Shown here piece by piece: positions 1 through 12,408 of a stretch of DNA of 64,000 nt (position 1 is its first letter; the number at the start of each line of letters is the position of its first letter). The notes beneath the pieces were generated by a model. The model had not been told where the DNA came from. It searched no databases and saw nothing but the letters and a program-made list of their open reading frames with translations. The stretch lies in contig CM022673.1 in NCBI GenBank assembly GCA_012295275.1, positions 13,750,788-13,814,787 on the forward strand, written 5' to 3'. Source of the stretch: Chrysomallon squamiferum (taxonomy: Eukaryota; Mollusca; Gastropoda; Neomphalida; Peltospiridae). The translations under genes and the position numbers were made by a program.

Positions 1-551
1 ATTTTAGTATCATATTACTACATCTAAGTCATAAATTAATTAATTGTTATCACTGTATCATCATCATAATTTTTATGATTTCTTAATTCTAGTAGTAGTA
101 ATATTATTATTGTTGTTGTTGTTGTTATTGTTGTGGTTGCTGTTGTTGTTATTACCTTCATCTGTTTTGTGCTTACGCTGGAGCTGCTTGGTTTCTTTCC
201 TATAATATCTGAAAAATACAACAGATGCAACAGTCTGAATCAGCTTTTAAAAATATTCAGCATTTATAATCCAGTGAAAATAATTTTAAAGAAAACAAAA
301 GTTTATTTAATATTTTTTTGAAATTATTATTTACTGATAACTGATGGTTCGTATAAGACATACCACAGTGCTTGATAAACCAGGTTTGACACTGTTATTA
401 TTATTATTATAAATGGCACCAGACTTGAGACTATTATTATTATTGTAAATAACACAGAGCATATAAAAAAGCACAAACAGGAACTGATCCTAAAACCTAT
501 CAAGCTCAAATCCTGTAGTGACATCAGACTCTGCTATATTTTTATATTTAC

Positions 552-801
552 TTTCTCTGAGATCCTTCACTCGCAATTTTCCCGCCTCTTGATTTAAAAC
601 TTGGGCAACAGCATATGGTGTATCTATTACTGTTGGAAACTTGATTCCTTTGTAAAATATCGCCTTAAAATATAAATAAAAATTAATGTTAATTATAAAA
701 AAATACTAATTTGTATATTCTTAGGAAAGAGTTCAGAGAGAAATAAAAATTGTAGATGTAATTTGCATTTAAATAGTTTTTATCATCATTTGTAGAGACT
801 A

Positions 802-866
<65 letters not shown>

Positions 867-3800
867 CGATAGACAGAAAGACATGTAGATATATATTAAA
901 GTATAGATCAGGGTACAAAAATTTTAAAAAATTAAAATAATAATAATGTTTTTAAAAAGAAGATATAATAAAAATATAAATAGGAACCATCATACTTTCT
1001 CTGGCTCAGTCCTTGGTGTCGTTTTTGGTTTCTTCTTGAGTCTAGCTCGATCAAGTGGAGTCAGACATCTTGGATCTAGCACAGTGGGATCGTACTCAGA
1101 CTCGTAGGTTTGAGACGAAAGTTCCCTGAAAAAAACAGAAAAAAACATCCATCACTATAATGTATATTTCAAACTATCAGTTGAAAATGCAAATTCAAAA
1201 TGAATATTTGAGACTGCAGGATGAAATCTGTTCAGTAATTTATCAGGTTAATTTCCCATTCAGCTAGTGTTCTTGTTTAAGTTAATGTAAAATTCCAGCT
1301 GCTAAAAAATAAGAATAGTTCATGCAGAGTGGGCTTCCTGTCTCTTATATTAACAATGTGAAAATATTAAGAAAAAACATATCACTAATGCAAAAGATAC
1401 CAGTCAATCATATTTTGAATATGCTGATATCATGCATTTTTATACTGGACAAAAAACAGCTTAATGGTCCTACACTGCTCCAGTCTTTGTTACTAGCATG
1501 CAACTGCTGAAACTACAATATTACAAATCAGGAAGACTAATATACAACAAAGCCATTAATATAGTTTATAAGCTACTTACTTTAATGTTCTAAAAAACTT
1601 TACAAAGTACTTACTTGAGTAGACCTGGTGATTTTATGTTCTAATAGGCTTTACAAAGTACTTACTTGAGTAGACCTGGTAATTTTATGTTCTAATAGAC
1701 TTTACAAAGTACTTACTTGAGTAGACCTGGTGATTTTATGTTCTAATAGACTTTACAAAGTACTTACTTGAGTAGACCTGTTGATTTTATGTTCTAATAG
1801 ACTTTACAAAGTACTTACTTGAGTAGACCTGGTGATTTTATGTTCTAATAGACTTTACAAAGTACTTACTTGAGTAGACCCGGTGCAGAGTAACCAGTGA
1901 AAGTACAGACAAGAGGTTTTGAGTTAAACTGGGAAGTCGTCAGTTGAACTTTCATCTGAGCTGTCAGGTACTCACTGGGGGAGTATGTCACTGTAATGAC
2001 TGCCTCCCCACTGGCTGGAACCACCCCTGTAATAACACAAAACAATTAATATATATAAATCTGACACTTAAACAGTCTGTTAATCATTTTTGGTATCAAA
2101 GTTATGAAAGTTATGAGTTACATCTTGAAAATTTTGAAAATTCGAAGAAAAAAAAAAAAAAAATGATATATATATATATAATTTTTTATTCTAATATTAA
2201 ATAAAAATATAAAAATAACATTTAATCAAAACTTACTTATATGTCCTTAAACACTGATTGCACATGTGCACACACATACATAAATTAAAATAAAATAAAA
2301 TAATATAACTACCTGACATTGGTTCAACGTGAAATGCTTGATGTTGTTGTAGATAGACCAACTCAAACTCAAATTCAACTGGAGCAGTGGAACGAAGTGA
2401 AAATGTCTCAGACATTCTAAAAAATAAATATTACACCTCATAATCATATTACAGGAAAATAATTTGAAATTATTCATATATTCTAGAACAAATATCAGAA
2501 ATATTCAAATATTTATAAAAGAATGTGGTGAAATATTCCATAATTTGAAAAATTATTTGAGAAAGTTCTGAAGAAGAAATTTTCTTTTAATTTAATTTCT
2601 ATGCACGTAATAACTTCTGACTGACAAGCAGTATCAAACGTAAATTATTATTCAACATCCTTTAATCAACCAACATAAAGAAAGAAATTTTGGACTTACG
2701 CATGTCCGACAGGTACTGGGGCAAATGTGAAGTTTGTTGGAAACCCATGAGTGTCCATCACTGGGTAAGCATGTATCGGAATAACAAGATTTTCCTCCCC
2801 CTGTAATACACAGTAGGTAATCCATCACAGAATTCTGTTATTCACTGCAATGTGCTAGTTATATTAAAAATTACTTTCCCATTATTATCCATGATTACAT
2901 TATTGCTGAGTGAGTTTACGACGAATTTTCCATCTTTGGTGAGCGTGTAGCTCTCAGCTAGCATACCCAAATTACATGCCCCTGCTGTTAATGTTTCTAT
3001 GCAAAGTAAAACACAATATGATCAATAATATTATATACTGAGAAAACAAAGTAATCCCCATTGTAATAATAATTGCAGTGGTGAAAAATATGATTTACGT
3101 CTCCAGCTTCAAAGTTATAAGCAGGTGGTTTATTTCATGGTCATGAATTCATAATTTTCTCATGATTTGAACTGATATGGCAAAGAAATGTGGTGTAAAA
3201 AAAAAAAATGCTTTTATAAAAAAAATATTCTAAAATATAGTACAAGAAAAAAATAAAAATGAAAAAACTAAAAGCAGGAGAGATTTATTTATTTTATTAA
3301 ACTGTTTTCCGTTCCTGTTAAATAGATGAATAAAGCAGTTTTACTTACAGGGCAGTTGATGCGAATACAATCATAGTAGTATCTCCATTCATCTGGCGTG
3401 AACTCAATATGACAGTCTAGAGTTAACCCAGGTACCATTCTTTTCTGTAAAGTGTTTAAAAACATTTTTAATTAGCAATAATAGGTAAAAACAATATGAA
3501 TTAAGTTACAAAGGTTTTACGAATTTCAGCAAAATAAATTATTTAAAATAGTACTTAAAATACGATAAATATTACTGCTTAAGAAATATTGTTAAACGTA
3601 CACAAATTTAAAAGAATCAAATTAGTAATTACTGCATAGACATTATACTGTAATGATTAAATTAAAGAAATAACATTATTTACCAAACTGATATTAAGAA
3701 ACTATCAAAATAACGAATACCGGAAATAAATTAAACAGAGAATGAAAAAAATAATAATAATAACAAATTAGGATTATTAAATTAATTTAATTAAATTTTA

Positions 3801-4182
3801 TTTTAAATCATTATAATGACCATACTTACAGACTTAGTGTATTTGATGTAGAAATATTTAGTTTGTGGAGGTATGATGTGCATTCTCGTGACCTGCGGTG
3901 AAGCATTTACTATTGTTAGGTTCTGCACACTTGTCTTATTTTCTTCAAAACCTTCAAAATGGATGACAGGAGGCCTTGCATGTATCTCACTGCTCTGTCC
4001 AACCTTAGTGTATATTTCTAAAACCAATATTTACAATTAATATTTCATACAAAAGGCAATTAACAAAAACAACAATATTTTATTATATATTTTAACATAA
4101 CAGTTTGTTACATATTTGATCAAAAGTAAAAAAAAAGTAAAACTTAAAAATAGAATCTTAGCCATAAGCTTTTTGCTGAGTT

Positions 4183-4233
<51 letters not shown>

Positions 4234-4453
4234 TTTTTTTTTTTTTTTTAAAGTAAATTAATTTTCTAGTATGCTTCTAACTTTGAACAAGGAGAGTATC
4301 TTGGATATATTCTAATACTGTAGCAAGTTTTCCAACACCAGGGGTGTCATGTAATGAAGTAAAATTCCAATACTGACAGACTGCAACATCATGTTTGAAT
4401 TTTTATTTTCAGAAATATTTTATCAGAGGTGATGACAATTTCAAGAAAAAGAA

Positions 4454-4516
<63 letters not shown>

Positions 4517-4827
4517 TATATATATTCAGTACTCATCTGTCTATCGCAATCTACATATATTTAAAATTATTTTTATATACAATGTAAATATTTATTTTTA
4601 AATTAAAAATTCTCACTGGTATCCAAAATATGATTTGGAACCTGGCCTCGTTTTGTAGGTTCCACGTAAACCATAGTATCTATCAAGAGTTCCGTATTAT
4701 CGGCATCCTGGAGACCTCCACCGGGATCACTCAAACTTCCAGATTCGTTGAAAGTTTCCATCTTTGAGCTGCTGTCATGTTCGTGTGGCGCAGCTTGCGG
4801 TCCAACAATGGAATCTACAGTTGGCAT
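552..4827 (-). CDS. CFAP221: CFAP221 (PCDP1), cilia- and flagella-associated protein, N-terminal part
   Basis: Eight coding exons were traced on the minus strand: 4827-4617, 4017-3830, 3444-3349, 2800-2700, 2416-2313, 2026-1870, 1125-996 and 663-552. Phases agree at every junction and give about 366 residues; the family is about 840 long, so the C-terminal half lies beyond the left edge. Recognisable family signatures are VPNHIL in exon 1, IIPPQTKYF in exon 2, FTPDEWRYYYDCIR in exon 3, VIPIHAYPVM in exon 4 and VLNQEAGKLRVKDLRE in exon 8. The protein belongs to the C1d projection of the ciliary central pair, where the vertebrate protein binds calmodulin and supports motility. The N-terminal half resembles the MSP/ASH-like beta domains common in ciliary proteins. 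The start at 4827 opens a serine/acid-rich leader that is not conserved. Exon 6 ends inside a tandem array that repeats its donor site. The identity is recalled from family knowledge, not searched. Confidence 0.9.
804..862. repeat. (TA)n-(GT)n microsatellite
   Basis: A run of TA dinucleotides passes directly into GT dinucleotides within CFAP221 intron 7. It is simple low-complexity sequence. Confidence 0.95.
1600..1870 (-). repeat. 51-bp tandem array repeating the CFAP221 exon 6 donor site
   Basis: The GTAAGT donor (plus-strand ACTTAC) recurs at 1609, 1660, 1711, 1762, 1813 and 1864, exactly 51 bp apart. The copy at 1864 is the real exon 6 donor. Each unit also carries about 14 exon bases (GGTCTACTCAA in minus sense) followed by about 35 intron bases. 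Units differ by only one or two bases, so the array is young. Reading through the real donor meets TAA at once (CTC AAG TAA), so any downstream donor would give a truncated product. Confidence 0.95.
4185..4525. repeat. (AAT)n, poly-T and (TA)n microsatellites
   Basis: An AAT trinucleotide run (about 4185-4233) is followed by a T tract, and then by an interrupted TA tract at about 4459-4525. All lie in CFAP221 intron 1. Confidence 0.9.
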
Positions 4828-4922
4828 TTTGTATCAATTTAGAAATATTCACATGATGACAATCTATTTCTTAAGCTATAGAATCATTATCTCAAACATC
4901 AAATGACTGAAATGTTATGGCT

Positions 4923-4932
4923 CCGCCATATT
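4923..4932. promoter_or_regulatory. YY1-type motif upstream of CFAP221
   Basis: CCGCCATATT matches the YY1 core (CCGCCATNTT) and lies about 95 bp upstream of the CFAP221 start codon, where YY1 sites often mark the start of transcription in animal genes. Assignment is by motif only. Confidence 0.4.
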
Positions 4933-5321
4933 GTTTATAACCAAAGTGCCCGAAGAATTGCTTTCCGCAACTAAAAATAAAGGCCCTATTTACTTTTATC
5001 TTTGTGGCTGTACACGTTATAGATTTGTCACATACTCTTTGTTTATTTGCCTCTTATATATTTTATTCGATCTAAGTTATAAAATATACATTATATAGAT
5101 AACATTTTATATTACAAAAAAGGCGTATGAATATATGTTTCCATAGTTTCCAATTAGTCTCGTTAACATTTCTGTCAAACAGTGTGAACATACGCGAGCG
5201 CGCACACACACGCACACACACACACACGCATCCATTATTATTATTATTACTAATACAGCGATAACAACAACCACGACCACCACAACAACAACAATAATAT
5301 AAAAATAATAATCTTACTACT

Positions 5322-5338
5322 ACTAGTACTACTACTGT

Positions 5339-5401
<63 letters not shown>

Positions 5402-5403
5402 AA
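5322..5403. repeat. (CTA)n trinucleotide run
   Basis: More than twenty near-uninterrupted CTA units lie in the spacer between the two divergent genes. Confidence 0.95.
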
Positions 5404-6192
5404 CTACAATAATAATAAAAATTATTATTACTGTTTTCATAAATTGATTATTTAAATTGCACCAAATGTCATTATAATTAGAACAACCATGATGATGGTA
5501 ATAACATATAATATAATAATGATATATTATTATGTACATTAACATATCCATTGTTAGTTTATTATTATTGTTGTTGTTGTTCTTGTATTTTTAATTCACA
5601 GAAAGACATCACAAAATAATTCAAAGTTTTATTAGTAAAGATTAATCGTTATAAATAGTTTAAATATTAATTTGAACAAATTGTTTTTCACCAAACCCCA
5701 AAAGAACATTTTAAATAATCAAGCTAAATTATATAAGATTCATAATGATTGCAATTTTATAATATTTTATTATTGTTGTTGTTGTTGTCTATCTGTCTAG
5801 CTGTTCTGATTATTTAACGTAATGGTACAAATATTGTGGACAGTAGCTGAAAAAGAAAGAAAGAAAGATTTTTTTTTTTTTTTTTTTGAAATCTTCTATT
5901 TAAAGATACAAAGAGTACCCACTTCCTGTTAATAAAGTTGTGTCTATTTTCGCAATATTACACGTGTACTCTGTTGTTAAATAAAGTGCCATATGTTCTG
6001 ATGTGATGTGCAGTTTAAATTTTGAATAGATAAAACTGATTTAAATATTTAATGTCAGCATATCTTTGCTAAATGTATATGTAACGAAGTAAAAGAGTCA
6101 CAGCGGTGGTTAGGTTTGGGTTGACCAGGAGTCAACATTTGGGAATTGAATTGATGTATTCAGTATTGCATCGAATATCGTGAACATTTATC

Positions 6193-8841
6193 ATGATCTA
6201 TTTTGCGTTGATATCGCGGATGTGTGATGGTCTTCCACTTGCGGGAACTACAGATGTATCGCTTCATGATAAAGATCCTGATTTTAAAGGTGGCCTACAA
6301 AGACCTAAAGCGTGTTACTCGCAAAAGTGACAAATTCCCAGATCGCTGTACATATACACCAAACAAATACAGCATCCAGTAAGATAAATTATTTCTTCTA
6401 TGTGCACACATTAGACTCATTTCTGTTATAGTGAATGTTCCACACCTTGTTTATTAAATACTGTGGTATGTGTGTCCACTCTGCAGAAGAATGAACATAA
6501 ACAAAGTTCTTGCTATTTAAAGAGTGTTCACAGACTAATGATTGCAAGTTTCCAGTTACATGTCATCATTATTAAATTTTCAAAACTAATTTGTAATGAC
6601 GTATGTTTGATATGTTTTAGGATATTGTTAAATATTTTTATCTTTTATTATTATTATTATTATTTTTCAGTTTTGTTAGTGCCCTGGGTTTGACTTTCAG
6701 TGTTATTTGTGAGTCATCATATCCAGCTGTGCTTGCATTCGCCTTTCTGGATGAAATTGAAAAGGAATTTTTGATGCAATATCAGTCTGAGAAAAGACAA
6801 ACAGCTACGAGACCATACACATTTATAGAATTTGGTATGATTTGTCTTTTTTTTCAAAATTCTTTTGTACATAGAATTAAATTTCAGTTCAATTGTTGCC
6901 ATAGCATTCTGATAACATTTTTAAAGAAATTGTTATTAGGTATAATATATTTATTTTATTTTATTTTTTGTCTTTTTAACAAAAATGTATACAAAATATT
7001 ACTGAGGCTTGTCTTAACAAATTAGTAAAGTTTCTTGCAAGTATTTTGTAATACCAGTATAGAGAGAAAAATGAAATAACATTTTTTTTTTTTTTTTTTT
7101 TTTATTCATTTATTTTTGTGATTAATAATATTCTATATTTACAGTTAAAATAATTATTTGAACTAATGTACATTTTAGACACGTTTTTGGAAAAAACCAG
7201 ATCACGATACAAACATCCACGTTCCTTGACAACCAAACTGGATCTGGCAACACTGAGTCAGGAAATCCACCTGCGTCCACCTTACAACATCAGTCCTGAA
7301 GAAGTGAACCCACCTGTCAGAAACTCAGTTATTTCTAATTCATTTCGAACTTCAGGTACTCACCAGACAAATCATATTATTATAATATATATATCGTTAT
7401 ATGTAAATGTTTAATAATGATACTGGCCACTGGAATAATGTTTTCTTCTGAAAATATTTTATTTTTAGTTATCTGTTTTTATATTCAATCCTGATGCAAA
7501 ATTTTAAGTTAAATATTCCACGTTGTTATATTTTTGCTTATTGTTAAAAGAATTGAAATAAATTTAAAAATTAAAATAATATATGTATTTTTTTTTCTAC
7601 TATGATAATTATTATTTTTTTGATTTGATTACAGAATTTATTTCTAAATTCCCCAACACTTACTTACTAGTGTGTATAAAATTCTCCCCTGTTATCTTTA
7701 AAGAATCCCTCTTGTGCCAGTTTTATTTCTTTTATAATTATTTTTATTTTAGCTACATCACACAGACATTTTGTTCGACTGGGGTTGTTTGGCTGGGTTA
7801 CTGTAGGTCTTAATGTGTTTTGCTCTCTTCTGAATCTCACTAGAGCTATTTTTCTCATGAACGAAGGTCATATAGATGTGAGTAAAGGTTTACCTTTTAG
7901 GCTTAATTAAATAAATTATTTATGTTATAAACTCACATGCAGATTGCTAACATTAACACTGGTAAAGTCAGCCACAGATTTCTAAAAATATGCAGTTGTA
8001 GCTGAATTCATTTGAAGTGACAGAAAAAAAAGTGCACAATCAATCAATAATAACATAAAAAAAATGTCTAGTATTTAAATATTATGAATACAACAGTTAT
8101 CATTCAGTCTACAGCCTTTCTCTAATTTATATATATATATATATATATGTATTCATACATAAATACATCTATATATTTATTTATTTATTTAATTGCTTAT
8201 TTTTCAGGATTATGATAGTGACGTTTTTCAGTTTGGTGCTCTTTTTCTATTATGCAGTTTATTTTTTTGTTATCAGGTATGATTTTTTAATTATTATTTT
8301 TGCAGTAAATAATATATTTTATTCAAATTTAAAATTTCAAAAAACAAAATTAAAACAATTGAAAAACGAATATTAAATATTGTCAATGGAAAAAGTTATA
8401 AAATATTTTTAAAAAAACAATAGATAAGATGTTTAGAATTTTATCATATAAGTCATTTAATAATATTAACATGAAATAAATGAGTTAAGTTTATGACATT
8501 GATACTTCATAAATTTCATCATCATAGGTGATTTTGATATTTTTAATAGTTAAAGCAAAATAATAAAAAATATAAATATGTATACATGTGCGTGTGTAAT
8601 TATACTTGTTATGAAATAACTGAAATTTTATTCCCTGCAGATCTATTTGATGTGTTGGCCGACAAACATGCGTAAGCCTCTAGCGTGTGCTACTCTGGGA
8701 AGCATATGTTTGTGTCAGTTGTATCTGTGGGAACACAGGACAAGTATACAGATGTTGTTTCACATCACAGTCAGCTGTACTGCGACTTTTGTTATATTCA
8801 CTCGACAGATACAGGAAAAGTTACCACAATACAATTTGTAG
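6193..8841 (+). CDS. SEC22A: SEC22A-type longin-domain membrane protein (one apparent frame break)
   Basis: Six exons: 6193-6378, 6671-6834, 7179-7355, 7753-7877, 8208-8276 and 8641-8841 (TAG). The 922 coding bases give about 306 residues against 307 in human SEC22A. The longin domain carries DGLPLAGTTD, FVSALGL, YPAVLAFAFLDEIEKEF and RPYTFIEFD, followed by YKHPRSLTTKLDL and LRPPYNIS. The C-terminal third (exons 4-6) is hydrophobic, with about four membrane segments as in SEC22A/SEC22C. No R-SNARE coiled coil is seen, which separates it from SEC22B. The family acts in ER-Golgi traffic. Exon 1 is odd: the conserved start (MIYFALIS.. DGLPLAGTTD) and the conserved DKFPDRC segment are in frames offset by one base, with the change near 6286-6292 in AAAGGTGGCC. 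Either one base is extra in this sequence, or the gene starts at the in-frame ATG at 6254 or 6266 and loses the conserved N terminus. Confidence 0.88.
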
Positions 8842-9180
8842 CTGCAGAGTTATCTCTTCACATATTCTGATTATATTGTTAAATATCTCAAAGATATCAC
8901 AAGATTCTTTATAGCTAAAGAATTGTCTCTCCATTTTTCTTGATGACATTGTTAAGCATCAGAAATATACTGCAGTACTATTTACTGCAGAAGAGTTAAC
9001 TTCACATATTTTCCACTAACAATGTTATATACCAGAAAAATAATACCTTAGTATTTATAAAACTGAAGAATTATCTCCTGTTTTCTTAATAACATTATTA
9101 TATTTTTGAAATATGTACAACAGGACTATGTATAGCTTAAAGGTTATCTCCACATGTTTTCAATTAATATTGAATAGTTG
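8836..9180 (+). repeat. Decayed tandem array starting at the SEC22A-type stop codon
   Basis: About five diverged units of roughly 70-76 bp run from the stop codon into the 3' UTR. Each has a core like GCAGAGTTATCTCTTCACAT followed by an AT-rich segment; unit starts are near 8843, 8919, 8988, 9065 and 9139. The copy at about 8968-9000 also resembles the last CDS bases and the stop codon region, so the duplication seems to have begun at the end of the CDS. Confidence 0.55.
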
Positions 9181-12100
9181 TCTGTTCTTGTCTTTATAAC
9201 ACTGTTGTGTATCTCAAATGTACTGCATTTGGAATTTCACAATTGTGACATGGTGCAAGGCTACACCCCTTCAACAGACTGCTTGCACAAGTTGATGAGG
9301 AATTATGGACAAGATACTGCAAGTATTGTAAGAACATGATTTAATTTCAGGCATCTGTGATACATTGCTTCATTCATTCCAAAATACTACTAGAATCTCA
9401 CTTTTGTGTGCTGATTGTAACATGATGATTAGCTCAGAAGTTTTGTTTATACTAACAAACATCTGTGACAACTACAGACAGATCTAAGTAACTTAATATT
9501 AAATGTGATGTGTGTGAAAACATATCCGACATTCTACACTGCTGATATAATTAACTTCATTTAATTTTAAAAATCTGCTGTGTTTATCAGAACATTATCC
9601 AGTTAGCATGAGTTAAAGAAAGTGTTGGGTAAATGAGATATATAAAAACCATTTGTGAATAACAAAACCATATTATTATTTATTACAAACTTAGCTTTAA
9701 TATGACGTGGTGAACAAAAAAAATTAGGGATCATGAAATATTACCTTTCTTTTATATTCTACACATATATGAATTACTGATGTTAAAAAACAAAATTGAT
9801 TTATTACAAAATTTACTCTCAGATTCAAATTAGTTGTCTGCAGTGGACAAGCCTTCAAAACATTAAAAAAAAAAAAAAAAAAATTGTTCCATGATCCCTT
9901 CATTTTTTTTTTTTATCTATATATATTTGTATTAACATTATTATAATCATATATTATTATGCTTGACCCAGTTATGGGGGACATGTTTAGGGCATCTGTG
10001 TAAAATATCCCCCCAAAAAAAAATGGTTTTTTTTTTTACAAAATCTTGCCATACATGTCTTTTACAACTTTCTATATCCTTGTAACATCTTAATGTGGCC
10101 ATGTGTGTCATCTCATTACTATTAAAATGAATACATGTATATATACATACACATACATACATAAAGTGAATTTAACATTTCATGTAGGGCATTTGTTAAT
10201 GACAATTTGTTCAATGTTTTTATTTTCTGCTTAAAAGTCAGCTTGTGAAGTCATGATCATTGTATTCTAGTCAAACTGATCTTTCAGTACATTGCAATTT
10301 TCTGTTTTTGAAATTTATAGTATGTTTATCATTCAAGAAAGAGAACTAATAAAAACTGAGTTTTAATCCTTGTAAAACATGACACTGATTGCATGTAGAT
10401 ACCCCTAAAATTACATTGCATTGTGTGATTGTTTATATATACCATTGGCATATACAGTGACTAAATTCTTATTAATATAAAAAAAATCTGTTGTGAACTG
10501 TAACAAATAAAATATACACATCTGCAAAAAAAAAAACCCACCTCAGCTAATGGAGAGTAATTTTTCACTCCTTACAGAAGACAAAGTATGAAACTGTTTT
10601 TCTTGTCATAGTCTTACATATTAAATCAGAAGTCATGTTTTGCCTTCACTGATAACAATATTGCAATAAAGTTATACATATATGTACATTGATAGATAAT
10701 TTAACCGTTTATGTGAAATATAATTTTTATAGAAATGTAAATATTTTTTAAGGTTGTCTTGTTTTGTTGTTCTTTTTGCATCAAAATTTTTCCCGAACAT
10801 GAAGAGAAAGTTGCTTGATGTCTTATTCTCAAGTAGTTGTATGTAATTTCAAAACCTAAACAAACTCCCAAACCTCTGAAAGACACTACCATTTTCCCAG
10901 ATACTGAAATCACTGAGAACTAGCTGAATGGGATTTCATAAAGAGGACATAATAAATAAATATCTTGAAGCTGCATCCCAGTGTAAATAAATATACAGAT
11001 GATTTAAAAATGATGTCTTCAAAGTTCTACTTTCCAAAGTATTTTAAAAGAAAATGAAATGAGCTTCATTAACAATCAAGTAACTAAAAAACTTCTTTAA
11101 GATTTTTATTTATTTATAGCATGTACGAGTGTAAAATTTATAATACATTATTAGTTATTTATACAAAACTGACAAATATCCAGTCACACGTCATCAGTAA
11201 CCAGTCACCCATACTGGGACCAACTCTCTTTTTCTGAAGTACCTATACACTAAAATATAAATTACAGGTTTAAAAACATATCACCCACCAAAAATAGATT
11301 CATATATATAAAAGTAATAAAATTAAAAAATAATATAATAATAACAATGATAAAAATAAAAGAGAAATAAAAATTAAACAAGGGTGAAAAAAAAACTATA
11401 CACTGTCTAAATATAAATTATCAGAAAACAAATTATGATTTTATTGTAAACAGTAAACAACTTATCGCTTGTGAATGGCAGTTAAAAACATTGTGGTTTG
11501 AAAAATCAACAGTAATATCTATAAATGCAAATCAAAACATTTTTTTTACAATAATCACATATAACAATAATTAGTGTTTTTTATTTAATAATCATCTTTT
11601 TAAATGATGAACACAGAAATAATAATATGGTTTTGCTGATGGATGTAAAACAAAAACTTGACACATGCTCAGTTTTTATCAGCTAAAGGGTTTTAATTAA
11701 AACAAGAACGTGATAAATGAAATGCTATTATATATAAATAAAGAGATAACTTTAATGATATTTTCATGGCAAAAAAAATAAAATAATAATAACAATAAAA
11801 TGTGTAAAAACAGAAAAAGTAAAAAGATATTTCAGTTAAAATTATTACCTAATAAATCAAAAAAATAATCATATTTAGTACAATAAAACAAACACCCTAC
11901 TGTCATTAAGATTTACCTGTAAACAGCTGGTTTTGTGTAACTATATTAATAAAGCTAAACATTAAATTAAGATAAATATAGTAAACATTTTCTTGAACCT
12001 TGCTAAAGAAATAATAAATAAATAGAAATGATTTAATATATAACTTATGAAAACTCACATACAATAAAATACACATTTTGTAAAAACTTTGCTAGTCAAT

Positions 12101-12408
12101 ACACTTGATTAAAAATAAATATCTTATAAACTGATTTGTGTACTTATCATACATTCAGGATTAATTCAATATTATCAGATATGCACAATGAATTTGTTAC
12201 ACTGTCAGTATGTTAATCTGAGTAATAAAAATAATCAAAATCATCATCTCGTGTAGAAATAAGTAAATTGTGGTGGGGTGGTGATATGATTTAATCCATG
12301 ATACACATTGACAATAGAATAATTAATGATAATATACATCCGAGAATAGTTATTAAAAATTAAAATGTACACTGGGTAAAAACAAATGTATTAATTAGCG
12401 TCAACACT
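8842..12408. other. Convergent 3' region of the SEC22A-type gene and CCDC47
   Basis: This 3.5 kb AT-rich stretch lies between two stop codons that face each other and should hold both 3' UTRs. AATAAA at 10665-10670 is one candidate plus-strand poly(A) signal. TTTATT at about 11105, read on the minus strand, is one candidate for CCDC47. Many such hexamers occur by chance in this composition. Short frames at 9947-10162 and 10701-10913 show no coding character. Confidence 0.6.

Larger units (their letters stand above)
4828..6192. other. Divergent intergenic spacer between CFAP221 and the SEC22A-type gene
   Basis: About 1.36 kb separates the two start codons and should hold both promoters and 5' UTRs. 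It contains a CA-rich run (about 5196-5230), a long CTA trinucleotide run (about 5322-5403) and several GTT/ATT runs. The long minus-strand reading frame across 5072-5551 is only the translation of these repeats. I see no other gene here. Confidence 0.7.

Noticed and set aside
1600-1870. CRISPR-like or satellite array
   Set aside because: Units are contiguous without unique spacers, and the locus is an intron edge in an animal gene.
2880-3000. Open minus-strand stretch between CFAP221 exons 3 and 4
   Set aside because: It reads without stops for about 35 codons, but exons 3 and 4 join in phase without it and match the family continuously. No similar segment is known in CFAP221.
5072-5551. 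159-residue minus-strand frame
   Set aside because: It is poly-V and cysteine-rich translation of CTA, ATT and CA repeats.
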